Assembly (NCBI RefSeq): GCF_013284245.2 | Contig: NZ_CP085876.1 | Location: 5,776,001-5,840,000, forward strand | Reading direction: 5' to 3' | Length of the DNA: 64,000 bases | DNA from: Brevibacillus sp. DP1.3A | GTDB taxonomy: Bacteria; Bacillota; Bacilli; Brevibacillales; Brevibacillaceae | Shown here: positions 51,252 through 59,872 of the stretch, piece by piece | How positions within the stretch are numbered: the first letter of the stretch is position 1 | Layout of the letters: every line of letters starts with the position of its first letter | The notes under the pieces: generated by a model | Databases searched by the model: none | What the model was told of the DNA's origin: nothing | The model's input: the letters and a program-made list of their open reading frames with translations, nothing else | Translations under genes and position numbers: made by a program

Positions 51252-51456
51252 GCGTCATTTCCCCCTGTGATAGCATCCAAAACTCATTCGCTCTTACTTT
51301 TTCCTCCATCTCCTTCATAAATACCCATTACTTTTGTCCTACTTAAAAATGATTCAATAGCATTAGGAAAACTTTACAGGATATGGTTCTAATCCCCTGC
51401 GTTTAGTGATAAAATATCGAAGTGTGTCAAATTTTAGAAGAAAGGGGGAAATTATC

Positions 51457-51810
51457 ATGCATTGGTATACAAGTGTGTTAAAGCAATACGTTGCTTTTAC
51501 AGGAAGAGCTAGACGTCAAGAATATTGGATGTTCACTTTGTTCAACATCATCGTATCTATGGTAATTGCTCTCGTAGACTATTTAATTGGTACAGGATCA
51601 ATTTTGGGCATGATCTATTCATTGGCTGTTTTACTGCCTAGTTTGAGCGTAACTGCACGCCGATTGCACGATACTGGAAGAAGCGGTTGGTGGATCCTTA
51701 TCTCGTTAATTCCTTTTATCGGTGCCATTATTTTGCTCGTATTCTTGTGCCAAGACAGCCAAGGAGACAACAAATACGGTGCGAATCCAAAAACTTCGCA
51801 ATCCTTCTAA
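51457..51810 (+). CDS. DUF805 membrane protein
   Basis: 117 residues with the DUF805 layout. The N-terminal motif is YVAFTGRARRQEYW, three or four membrane segments follow, and the signature RRLHDTGRSGWWILI comes before the last ones, with GDNKYGANP at the end. Function unknown; inner membrane. AAAGGGGG precedes the ATG at 51457. Single gene with its own terminator. Confidence 0.9.
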   Translation: MHWYTSVLKQYVAFTGRARRQEYWMFTLFNIIVSMVIALVDYLIGTGSILGMIYSLAVLLPSLSVTARRLHDTGRSGWWILISLIPFIGAIILLVFLCQDSQGDNKYGANPKTSQSF

Positions 51811-51821
51811 TGTCTCCATCG

Positions 51822-51850
51822 CCTCTCCCCAAAGGGAGAGGTTTTTTTAT
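51822..51850 (+). terminator. Terminator of DUF805 gene
   Basis: CCTCTCCC pairs with GGGAGAGG, followed by seven T. Confidence 0.9.
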
Positions 51851-51863
51851 TTTTGGTCCAAAG

Positions 51864-51899
51864 AAAAAACGGCCGTTCGGGACTCCCCAAATGCCGTTT
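51864..51899 (-). terminator. Terminator of the sugar-catabolic operon
   Basis: AAACGGC (51867-51873) pairs with GCCGTTT (51893-51899); TTTTTTC follows on the minus strand. It closes the long operon that begins upstream of 62602. Confidence 0.8.
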
Positions 51900-51913
51900 G
51901 ATCCATTACCTTT

Positions 51914-52786
51914 TTACGCCTCGTCCCAAAAACGTCGCAAGTTGTCCATTCCGATCTTAGACCCTTCTCGACAATCCTCCATGCCTTCGAACTCGACCGT
52001 GATATAGCCATCATAGCCGGACTGCTTAACCAGCTTGACAACCTCGCGGATGTTAATGTCGCCTTGTCCGACTATCGCTCCACGCAGGAAGTTGCCATTG
52101 ACGGTCTTGAACCATTTGCCTGCGCCTGGATCATGGTAGGATGGACGGAAGTAGAAATCTTTGAAATGCACGAGCGAAGCGTAAGGCAGATTTTTTTGCA
52201 CACCGACCAACGAAGCCTCGTCTACACACATGAAGTTTCCGATATCCAGCGTCGTTTTGAAATTCGGGCGGTTGACCTCATGCAAGACACGCTGCACGCG
52301 ATCACTTGCCTGCACCAGCCAGCCGTGATTCTCGATTGTCGTCGTTATTCCGAATTGCGCGGCATAATCAGCGATTCGACGGCTTCCCTCGACCATCTCA
52401 GCCAAATGCTTTTCAAAGTACTCGATCGTCGTCTCCTCTACGGGAACAGTAAAGGCGGACACATCGTGGCGCATATGCTTGATACCCATGCGGTGCAGCA
52501 GATCGACATGTGTTTTTACACGTGTGACTTCTGCTTCGAAGGCTTCTTCGTCTGGTTGAATAAAGTTGGTCGGCATCGAGTAGTTGGACAGCTCAATTCC
52601 TACCGCTTTTGCCTTATCCCGAACAGCGTCTGCCAATTCGTCGTTATCGACCAGCGTAAAACCGTACGGCACGATTTCCATGTGCTCGCCGCCGTTATCC
52701 GCGATCCATTGCACGACATCCAGTACATCCATTTCCCCAGCTCGTATTGCTGTTAGCAGACTGTAAGTGCTCAATCCAATTTTCAT
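51914..52786 (-). CDS. Sugar phosphate isomerase/epimerase (TIM barrel, AP-endonuclease-2 fold)
   Basis: 290 residues with the xylose-isomerase-like TIM barrel: MKIGLSTYSLL, TIENHGWL (metal-ligand Glu), TLDIGNF, HFKDF and ITVEFEGMED. Relatives epimerise keto-sugars or open 3-keto-glycosides. GAGGTGG seven bases before the ATG at 52786 decides the start. It is the last gene of the locus, 45 bases after a Gfo/Idh gene, so it probably acts on the oxidised sugar that the Gfo/Idh proteins make. The exact reaction is inferred. Confidence 0.87.
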   Translation of the reverse strand: MKIGLSTYSLLTAIRAGEMDVLDVVQWIADNGGEHMEIVPYGFTLVDNDELADAVRDKAKAVGIELSNYSMPTNFIQPDEEAFEAEVTRVKTHVDLLHRMGIKHMRHDVSAFTVPVEETTIEYFEKHLAEMVEGSRRIADYAAQFGITTTIENHGWLVQASDRVQRVLHEVNRPNFKTTLDIGNFMCVDEASLVGVQKNLPYASLVHFKDFYFRPSYHDPGAGKWFKTVNGNFLRGAIVGQGDINIREVVKLVKQSGYDGYITVEFEGMEDCREGSKIGMDNLRRFWDEA

Positions 52787-52831
52787 CAGTTCCACCTCAT
52801 TCGATTTATTGTATAGAAAGGCTGCTGCTCA

Positions 52832-53827
52832 TCATGATGAGAAATGCACCTTGTTGATAGTCACGACTTGCTTGAGACAATGGGATTCATAGGCTGCCTT
52901 CACCACTTCGAGTGTCCGCAGTCCATCCTCTCCTGTAATAGACGGAGGTCGGCCTTCCCTGACATTTTGCACAAAATCGGCGATAAGCCGCTCATCCATA
53001 TCCACAGCCCAAGGTAAATGTTGGAGCTTCGAATCGCAGTCATTGTAATAGAGCGCGTGTTGCTTGAACACATCGACGTCCAACGTGCCTTTGGTGCCGA
53101 CAATCCGCATCGTCACATCTCCCCACGTCGGGAACGTCTTCGGCCGCGACCAGCTCGGATCAATTCCAACGATCACGCCAGACTCCATTTCCACGGAAAC
53201 CAGGCCACAATCCTCTACCTCAATCTCGTAAAAGCGTGTGTCCAGCTCCGCGTAGACGCTTTTTACTTCGTCTTGGAGCATCCAGCGTACGAGGTCCATC
53301 AGATGGACGATGTGATCCGTCGCTGCCCCACCGCCAGACAGCTCTTTTTCAATGAACCAGCCACCTGGTATTTGTCCGTGGTTCGTGCCATCGATGGCGA
53401 GAATGTCTCCGAGAGCACCTGACTGAACGATTTGTTTGACGCTTTCCATCACAGGTGCAAAACGAACTGGGTAGGCAACCTGAAGCATGACACCTTCCTC
53501 TTTGCAAGCCTGAATCATTTCGCGTGCATCGGCAATCTCGGTGGCAATTGGTTTCTCGCACAGAATGTGCTTTTTCGCTCGCGCTACCGCAATCACGTGC
53601 TCCTTGTGCTTGGCATTTTCCGAGCAAATAATGACCGCGTCGATACCGGATTGCAAAAAGGCTTGCAGATCTTCGTAAAAATCAAGCTGGTAGGCAGTCG
53701 CCATTTCCTCTCCACGGCGCGAGTCATCATCCCAGACTGCTATCAGCTGCGCATCCGGGTGCTTTTGCAAATAAGTAGCGTAGCTATGCGCATGCATATG
53801 GGCGAAGCTGATGATTCCTACCTTCAT
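52832..53827 (-). CDS. Gfo/Idh/MocA oxidoreductase, second in locus
   Basis: 331 residues: NAD(P)-binding N-terminus (MKVGIISFAHMHAHSY, lacking a strict GxGxxG), catalytic EKP in KHILCEKPIATE, and the C-terminal sheet domain with SGGGAATDHIVHLMDLV giving the catalytic Asp/His. It should oxidise a sugar hydroxyl. The start overlaps the preceding gene's stop by four bases, so it is translationally coupled. Upstream is the degenerate paralog and downstream the TIM-barrel epimerase. Confidence 0.9.
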   Translation of the reverse strand: MKVGIISFAHMHAHSYATYLQKHPDAQLIAVWDDDSRRGEEMATAYQLDFYEDLQAFLQSGIDAVIICSENAKHKEHVIAVARAKKHILCEKPIATEIADAREMIQACKEEGVMLQVAYPVRFAPVMESVKQIVQSGALGDILAIDGTNHGQIPGGWFIEKELSGGGAATDHIVHLMDLVRWMLQDEVKSVYAELDTRFYEIEVEDCGLVSVEMESGVIVGIDPSWSRPKTFPTWGDVTMRIVGTKGTLDVDVFKQHALYYNDCDSKLQHLPWAVDMDERLIADFVQNVREGRPPSITGEDGLRTLEVVKAAYESHCLKQVVTINKVHFSS

Positions 53828-54729
53828 CCCTCGTCACCTCCGTGCATGAGCTTCACTGGTTGTCCCGTCTTGACCGATTTTCTCGCCGCTGAAGCGATAT
53901 CGAGAGCAGCGAGCAGATCACGAGAATGCAGACGTGGCCCTTCCTCTTTCTGTACACAGCGAATGAAATGCTCCCGCTGTCGCTGCATCAGGTCCATCCC
54001 TTGGAATGTTGTCGATAGAAACTGCTCTCCCCGACTCCAGCGAATAGGGGTGCTTTCCCGGCTATCATGCTCAATCATTCCTTGATCACCAGTAAGCTCA
54101 AAGGAAGTATGTTCTGTCCCCTCCGCCCAAGATAGCTCTACATGAGCAATTGCCCCGCCTGCCATTCGGAGCATGACCAGCGCATAATGAACGATCTGTC
54201 CTGACTCATTCTTGCGCTTGACCTCACGCGCCATCACTCGCTCAACCTCGCCGAACGTCCAGCGTAGCCAATCAAATTCACGCATTCCAAGCGCTTGAAA
54301 AATGCATTTTCCTACATTTTCAGCCGATGCAGAAGCACTTCTTCGCAAGCGAATGACACCTGCTTTTCCGATGGCCCCATTCTTTAATTGCTCGTGGGCT
54401 TGCTCGTATTCTGGAGCAAAACGCAGCGTATTTGTGAATTGCAGCACGACATCCTGCTGATCGCACAAACTGATTCCTTCACGCCCTAGAGCAGAACCTT
54501 CTGCGCATAAAATATGCTTTCCCGCCTGGGCAGCAAGCGTCACCCATGGGTCAGAGCTGTCCGTAACCGAGCCAATATCCACGATATCCACTTCTGTTCC
54601 CTGCAAGATTTCGCGCAAAGAAGACAAGCTGTCTGCCACACCTACAATCTCTGCCTCTTTGATCCGAAGCCAAGCTTGTGACTCTTTGACGCTTGTTCCC
54701 GCTTCCCCTGCGACCACAACTTTTACCAT
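53824..54729 (-). CDS. Degenerate Gfo/Idh/MocA-family protein, catalytic motif lost
   Basis: 301 residues with the two-domain Gfo/Idh shape. However, the cofactor loop is VVVAGEAGTSVKES, the usual EKP is AEG (KHILCAEGSALG), and the GGG...D.G.H segment is replaced by NVGKCIFQALGMREFD. The catalytic Lys, Asp and His are therefore missing, so it is probably not an oxidoreductase. It may be a structural partner of the coupled downstream enzyme. It is 51 bases after the ROK repressor gene. AAAGGGGG precedes the ATG. No frameshift or internal stop, so it appears maintained. Confidence 0.85.
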   Translation of the reverse strand: MVKVVVAGEAGTSVKESQAWLRIKEAEIVGVADSLSSLREILQGTEVDIVDIGSVTDSSDPWVTLAAQAGKHILCAEGSALGREGISLCDQQDVVLQFTNTLRFAPEYEQAHEQLKNGAIGKAGVIRLRRSASASAENVGKCIFQALGMREFDWLRWTFGEVERVMAREVKRKNESGQIVHYALVMLRMAGGAIAHVELSWAEGTEHTSFELTGDQGMIEHDSRESTPIRWSRGEQFLSTTFQGMDLMQRQREHFIRCVQKEEGPRLHSRDLLAALDIASAARKSVKTGQPVKLMHGGDEG

Positions 54730-54780
54730 GATCCCGCTCCCCCTTTCCTCGAGCTTTGTGGACTGCTCGACACAACCCTC

Positions 54781-55983
54781 TTATAGCGAAAACTGAAACG
54801 TATCCTGTAATAAAACAGCGGCAGCTCCTGCGACCTCTACATTTTCACCCAACGAATTCGGCCGAATCTCCAATTCCTCCGTCAGGATTCCATGCGCGTA
54901 TTCCCTTACGTAGTCTTTTACTTTGGCAATCAATAGCTCATTTTCGAAGGCAATCTCACCGCCCAGAATAATGACCTCCGGATTGAACAAATGAATCAGA
55001 TTGACCAGCCCCGAAGCCAAATAAGAAGCGGTTTCCTCCAAAATGCTGACCGCAAGCGGGTCCTGCTCTGCCAAAGCCTGACGAAATACCGCAGGAGTAA
55101 TTCGGCCAACATCCTGCTCCACCAAATCCGAGATGCGGCTCGTCTTTCCTTTCGCAAGCGAGGAGACCAGCTTGGAGTAAATCGTTGGCCAGCTCACGTA
55201 ATTTTCCAGACAGCCTACATTTCCGCAGTCGCACCGCACACCTGCCCGATCAATCGTGGTATGACCGAACTCACCGGCCCCGCCTTTAAAGCCCCTGTAG
55301 ATGGCACCGTTCATCAAAATACTGGCTCCCAATCCATCCCCAATCGTGACATACAGCATGTTTTGATAATGACTGAAATCCCCGATAGTCTTCTCGGCGA
55401 GCAAATACGCATTCGTGTCGTTATCCAGCCAGGTTTTCAACTGGAAACGCTGCTCGATCATTTCTTTAACAGGGGCGTTCTGCAAGCGGAGCTTTGGATT
55501 GTAGCGAATCACCCCATGGACCGAGTCCACGATGCCTTGTGTGACAATCGAGATTCCCATGCATGTCTCCAGACTCGCGGCTCCACGCATAAATTGCTCA
55601 ATGATGTCCATCAAATAAGCGAGGACGCTCTCCCCTTGGTATGGCTTGATCGAGTGAACTTCCTTTCGTTTGACCACAGCTTCCAGATTCATTTCGGCAA
55701 TGGTAATCTTCGAGCCAGAGATCGAAACGCCGATCAGAAAGCGACTATCAGGAGAAAACTGGACCAATATCGGTTTTCGTCCGCCATTTGACTCTCCTGT
55801 TCCCACCTCGCATACGAACGAGTCACGAATCAGCTCACTGACAGCCGAGGTCACGGTAGTAGGACTCAGTTTGTTCCGCTTCGCTATTTCACTCCGGGAA
55901 ATGGGGCCGTAATGACGGATCGTATCTAATATGATGGAGCGATTCAGTTCTTGGATCAGCTTTAAATCACCCGTCCTACGCAT
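54781..55983 (-). CDS. ROK-family transcriptional repressor (NagC/XylR type)
   Basis: 400 residues. An N-terminal winged HTH (ISRSEIAKRNKLSPTTVTSAV) is followed by a ROK domain with DNDTNAYLLAEKTIG and the zinc block GHTTIDRAGVRCDCGNVGCLENY. Such proteins repress sugar genes until a sugar binds. The frame extends to 56025, but AAAAGGGATGG before the ATG at 55983 decides. It lies within the operon between the ABC transporter and the Gfo/Idh genes. A TTAATTA-N15-TAATTAA site upstream of the operon is a candidate operator. Confidence 0.92.
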   Translation of the reverse strand: MRRTGDLKLIQELNRSIILDTIRHYGPISRSEIAKRNKLSPTTVTSAVSELIRDSFVCEVGTGESNGGRKPILVQFSPDSRFLIGVSISGSKITIAEMNLEAVVKRKEVHSIKPYQGESVLAYLMDIIEQFMRGAASLETCMGISIVTQGIVDSVHGVIRYNPKLRLQNAPVKEMIEQRFQLKTWLDNDTNAYLLAEKTIGDFSHYQNMLYVTIGDGLGASILMNGAIYRGFKGGAGEFGHTTIDRAGVRCDCGNVGCLENYVSWPTIYSKLVSSLAKGKTSRISDLVEQDVGRITPAVFRQALAEQDPLAVSILEETASYLASGLVNLIHLFNPEVIILGGEIAFENELLIAKVKDYVREYAHGILTEELEIRPNSLGENVEVAGAAAVLLQDTFQFSL

Positions 55984-56005
55984 GTAACCATCCCTTTTAT
56001 TCAAA

Positions 56006-56968
56006 TCACAAATGGCAGGCGACAAAATGATTTCGGTTTGCCGCTTCCCGCAATGCAGGTGGTGTCGTCTTGCATATGTCCATCACGAACGGACAGCGCG
56101 TATGAAACAGACAGCCTGACGGCGGATTCACCGGGCTCGGCACATCTCCCTGCAAAATGATCCGCTCCCGCTTTGCCCGTGGATCAGGAATCGGAACTGA
56201 AGAGAGCAGCGCTTTTGTATATGGATGCCCGGGATTGGCAAAAATCGTTTCCTTCGGGCCGGATTCTACGAGACTCCCCAAATACATCACGCCGATCTTG
56301 TCGCTAATATGCTCGACCACGCTCAAATCGTGGGAAATAAACAAATAGGTCAAATGAAATTCTTCCTGCAAATCTTTTAGCAAATTCAAGATTTGCGATT
56401 GAATCGACACATCGAGGGCAGAGACTGGCTCATCCGCGACGATCAGCTTCGGCTTCAAAATCAAGGCGCGAGCGATTCCGATGCGCTGCCGTTGCCCTCC
56501 GCTGAATTCATGGGCGAATTTCTCCGCATGATAGCTGGAGAGCCCGACGACCTCGAGCATTTCGGCGACAATCCGATCCCGCTCTTGGGGAGACAGCTTC
56601 GTATGAATGAGAAGAGGCTCTGCTACCACATCGCGAATTTTCATCCGCGGATTCAGCGAGGCGTACGGGTCCTGAAAAACCATCTGTACCTGCTTGCGCA
56701 CTTCCCGCAGCTTCGTTTCGTTCATCTTGGAGATTTCTTCTCCATTGATCCAAATCTTGCCCTCATCCGGCATCAAAAGTCGTGTGACCAAGCGCCCTGT
56801 CGTCGACTTGCCGCAGCCACTCTCTCCGACCAGACTGAACGTCTCGCCTTCCTTGATCTCAAACGAAACGTGATTTACGGCTTTTACGCTTTTTTTGCTG
56901 CTTAATAGACCGCTATCAATCGGGAACGTTTTTTTGATACCGTCTACCACGACCAGTGATTTAGACAT
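56006..56968 (-). CDS. dppF: Dipeptide/oligopeptide-type ABC transporter ATPase, DppF/OppF
   Basis: 320 residues: Walker A GESGCGKST, signature SGGQRQRIGIARAL, Walker B LIVADEPVSALD and the C-terminal oligopeptide/dipeptide domain with a Cys cluster. The start overlaps the upstream ATPase gene; either of two close ATGs (56974, 56968) is possible, and I prefer the second with GGTAGGG six bases before it. It drives import together with the adjacent DppD, B and C. Confidence 0.93.
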   Translation of the reverse strand: MSKSLVVVDGIKKTFPIDSGLLSSKKSVKAVNHVSFEIKEGETFSLVGESGCGKSTTGRLVTRLLMPDEGKIWINGEEISKMNETKLREVRKQVQMVFQDPYASLNPRMKIRDVVAEPLLIHTKLSPQERDRIVAEMLEVVGLSSYHAEKFAHEFSGGQRQRIGIARALILKPKLIVADEPVSALDVSIQSQILNLLKDLQEEFHLTYLFISHDLSVVEHISDKIGVMYLGSLVESGPKETIFANPGHPYTKALLSSVPIPDPRAKRERIILQGDVPSPVNPPSGCLFHTRCPFVMDICKTTPPALREAANRNHFVACHL

Positions 56969-57953
56969 GAACATCCCTACCTTCCTCTTGATAGAGCCAG
57001 CAGCGGCAAGAACGTTCCTCTTCCACCATCGTAATGGCGGGCTCCTTTTCCCAACAAACAGGCATGACGTCCTTGCAGCGCGGAGCGAATTTGCAGCCCT
57101 TCGGCATATTGTTTGGTGTCGGTACGTTGCCCGGAACCGAATCCAGCCGCGCGCGCTTCTGCCCGATTTTGGGGACAGAGCCGATCAAGCCTTTGGTATA
57201 CGGATGCTTGGGTTCGTCGAATAAGTCGTAAACAGAAGCTTCCTCCACGACACGCCCTGCGTACATGACCACGACACGGTTGCACATCTCTGCCACGACG
57301 CCCAGATCATGCGTGATCAACAGCATCGACATATGCTCTTCAGCCTGAAGCTGCTTCATTACGTCGAGGATTTGGGCTTGTATCGTAACATCGAGTGCAG
57401 TCGTTGGCTCATCGGCGATCAACAGGTTGGGATTGCAGGACATCGCCATCGCAATCATGATGCGCTGTCGCATACCGCCAGAGAGCTGATGCGGGTACTC
57501 CCCCATAATTTCGCTTGGTCGCGGAATGCCCACCTTTGTCAGCATGCTCACTGCTTGTTCTCGCGCCTTTTGGTCGGAGTAGCCGAGATGCAAACGAATG
57601 GCTTCCATCAATTGCTCTCCGATTTTCATCACCGGGTTGAGCGAGGTCATCGGCTCCTGAAAAATCATCGAGATTTCTTTTCCGCGAATACGGCGCATAT
57701 CACTCTCCGAAATCGAGAGCAAATTCGTACCGTTGTAAACAATCTCGCCATTGGTAATCTCACCAGTCGTGTCCTTGAACAGGCGCATGATCGACAAGGA
57801 GGTCACGCTCTTGCCACAGCCCGATTCGCCAACTAGTCCAAGCACCTCGCCTTTTTTTATATGAAAGCTGACATGATCGAGGACGACTGTCTTCTGGTTG
57901 TCTCTCGTAAATTGCGTCTGCAGATGCTTTACTTCCATGATGTTCTCACTCAT
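56961..57953 (-). CDS. dppD: Dipeptide/oligopeptide-type ABC transporter ATPase, DppD/OppD
   Basis: 330 residues: Walker A GESGCGKSV, signature SGGMRQRIMIAMA, Walker B LIADEPTTALD, C-terminal oligopeptide domain with PKGCKFAPRCKDVMPVC cysteine pattern (Fe-S-like cluster in the family). A GAGGGAG precedes the chosen ATG. It overlaps dppF and follows dppC by about 18 bases, so the four transporter genes are tightly coupled. Confidence 0.93.
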   Translation of the reverse strand: MSENIMEVKHLQTQFTRDNQKTVVLDHVSFHIKKGEVLGLVGESGCGKSVTSLSIMRLFKDTTGEITNGEIVYNGTNLLSISESDMRRIRGKEISMIFQEPMTSLNPVMKIGEQLMEAIRLHLGYSDQKAREQAVSMLTKVGIPRPSEIMGEYPHQLSGGMRQRIMIAMAMSCNPNLLIADEPTTALDVTIQAQILDVMKQLQAEEHMSMLLITHDLGVVAEMCNRVVVMYAGRVVEEASVYDLFDEPKHPYTKGLIGSVPKIGQKRARLDSVPGNVPTPNNMPKGCKFAPRCKDVMPVCWEKEPAITMVEEERSCRCWLYQEEGRDVHV

Positions 57954-57971
57954 CTGCCCCATCTCCCTCGT

Positions 57972-58862
57972 TTAGTTCTTCGTTTTCGGGTCCAAAATAT
58001 CGCGCAAGCCATCCCCAACCAGGTTGAACGCCAGCACGGTCAAAAAGATCGCAATCCCGGGAATGATGACCACATGAGGAGAAGTGGCGAGATAATCACG
58101 CCCCATACTGAGCATCGCCCCCCAGTCGGGACTCTCCGGCTTTGCCCCCAGACCGAGAAAGCTGAGACTGGATGCTGCCAAGATCGAGGTACCGATCCGC
58201 ATGGAAAAAAAGACGATCATACTAGAGACGGTCTCTGGAAAGATGTGCCGGAAAATAATCCGGCTGCTTTTTGCCCCCATAGACCGCGCCGCTTCTACAA
58301 ACACCGCTTCCTTGGCAGCCAATGTATTGCCGCGAATCAAACGAGCAAACGATGGGATACTGAACACCGCGACCGCTACGACTACATTCGTTAATCCCGG
58401 GCCGAGGATCGCAACAATGGCGATTGCGAGCAGCAAGTCGGGAAAAGCAAACATGACGTCACTCCACCGCATGATGAGGCGATCCAGCCACCCGCCGTAA
58501 TATCCGCTAATCAAGCCTAATACCGTTCCAACCACTGCGCCGACCACCACAGAAGAAAAGCTGACGCCAAGAGAGATACCCGTTCCTACAATGATGCGGC
58601 TCAAAATATCCCGTCCGTATTCATCTGTCCCTGCCCAATGTTCCATGGAAGGAGTCTGCAACGTCACATCATAGTTCGGCTCGTACGGATCATACGGTGC
58701 GATCCATGGGCCAAACAGTGCTATCACAAACAAAAACAAGATAAAAAACCCAGCCCAGAATGCTGTCTTTTGCTTTTTCCACTTCTTCCAAAACTCGCGG
58801 GCTCGGGATTTCTTTTCCGTGGGAACTACAACGTTATGCCCGATTTCTTTTACTACCTCCAT
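57972..58862 (-). CDS. dppC: Dipeptide-type ABC transporter permease, DppC
   Basis: 296 residues. An N-terminal OppC_N helix (about 30-52) is followed by a BPD_transp_1 domain with about five helices and the EAA motif EAARSMGAKSSRIIFRHIFPE. TDEYGRDILSRI is the typical DppC opening. It forms the membrane channel with DppB, 19 bases upstream. Confidence 0.93.
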   Translation of the reverse strand: MEVVKEIGHNVVVPTEKKSRAREFWKKWKKQKTAFWAGFFILFLFVIALFGPWIAPYDPYEPNYDVTLQTPSMEHWAGTDEYGRDILSRIIVGTGISLGVSFSSVVVGAVVGTVLGLISGYYGGWLDRLIMRWSDVMFAFPDLLLAIAIVAILGPGLTNVVVAVAVFSIPSFARLIRGNTLAAKEAVFVEAARSMGAKSSRIIFRHIFPETVSSMIVFFSMRIGTSILAASSLSFLGLGAKPESPDWGAMLSMGRDYLATSPHVVIIPGIAIFLTVLAFNLVGDGLRDILDPKTKN

Positions 58863-58881
58863 TTACGTCACCTCCTTGCCA

Positions 58882-59805
58882 TTAGCTGTCATAACGGATT
58901 TTCGGATTCAGTGCCTTGTACAAGATGTCTACCAGCAGATTCACGAGAATGAACTCCAGTGAAAACAACAGGATGACTGCCTGTACGACCGGATAATCGC
59001 GAAAAGCAATGGAATCGATCAACAGACGCCCCATACCCGGAATGCTAAACACCGTCTCTACGACAACCGATCCGCCTAGCAAAAAGCCGAATTGCAATCC
59101 GGCGATGGTCACGACCGGAATCATCGAATTTTTCAGGGCGTGCTTGCGAACGACTACGGATTCCTTCAACCCTTTTGCCCGACCTGTTCGGATAAAATCT
59201 TCCTTTAATGTTTCGAGCAGGGAGGAACGGGTAAAACGAGCCAGCATCGACATGATTCCTGCTCCCAAGGTTAACGAGGGGAGCACGTAGCTTTTCCAGC
59301 TCTCGACCCCACCTGTGGGAAACCAGCCCAGCGTGACAGAAAAAACCTGTATGAGAATGAGCCCCAGCCAAAATCCAGGCAAGGAAATACCAGAAATCGC
59401 CGTCAGCATCCCTACGTAATCCGGCCATTTATTGCGGAAAACAGCAGAGATCGTCCCAATCAACAGTCCGAGCACCAAGGCCCAGCCCAGGCTCATAAAT
59501 GTCAACGTCATCGTTACAGAAAAACGGTTTTCAAACATATCGCTAATGGGAAGCCCCGTCTTCAAGGAGTGTCCCAAATTTCCTGTCAGCAGGTTTTGCA
59601 TGTAGTTGACGTACTGGGTAAGCAATGGCTTATCCAAGCCCAACTCCTGACGCACCCGCTCGATCTCTTCCAAGGTCGCTTCTTTTCCCGCCGCCAAGCG
59701 AACAGGATCACCCGGAACTAGATGGATAAAGAAGAAAATGAGCAATGACACGACAAAAATAATCGGGATGATCTCGATGAGTCTCTTCACGATATAACGG
59801 AACAT
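58882..59805 (-). CDS. dppB: Dipeptide-type ABC transporter permease, DppB
   Basis: 307 residues starting MFRYIVKRLIEIIPIIFVVS, with the DppB signature helix, the periplasmic LGLDKPLLTQYVNYM segment and the EAA motif TGRAKGLKESVVVRKHALKN. A TTG-type upstream extension to 59850 is rejected because GGAGGAACC precedes the ATG at 59805. A terminator-like hairpin separates it from the upstream binding-protein gene. Confidence 0.93.
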   Translation of the reverse strand: MFRYIVKRLIEIIPIIFVVSLLIFFFIHLVPGDPVRLAAGKEATLEEIERVRQELGLDKPLLTQYVNYMQNLLTGNLGHSLKTGLPISDMFENRFSVTMTLTFMSLGWALVLGLLIGTISAVFRNKWPDYVGMLTAISGISLPGFWLGLILIQVFSVTLGWFPTGGVESWKSYVLPSLTLGAGIMSMLARFTRSSLLETLKEDFIRTGRAKGLKESVVVRKHALKNSMIPVVTIAGLQFGFLLGGSVVVETVFSIPGMGRLLIDSIAFRDYPVVQAVILLFSLEFILVNLLVDILYKALNPKIRYDS

Positions 59806-59828
59806 GGTACGGTTCCTCCTAAAAGAAA

Positions 59829-59865
59829 AGCAGCGCCCAGCGGCAGACAATGCCCGAACGCTGCT
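59829..59865 (-). terminator. Intra-operon hairpin between binding protein and permease
   Basis: AGCAGCG pairs with CGCTGCT, with inner GGCA/TGCC and TTTTCTTTT after it on the minus strand. Partial termination or mRNA protection here would raise binding-protein level relative to permease, a common arrangement. Confidence 0.65.
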
Positions 59866-59872
59866 TCAAGTA

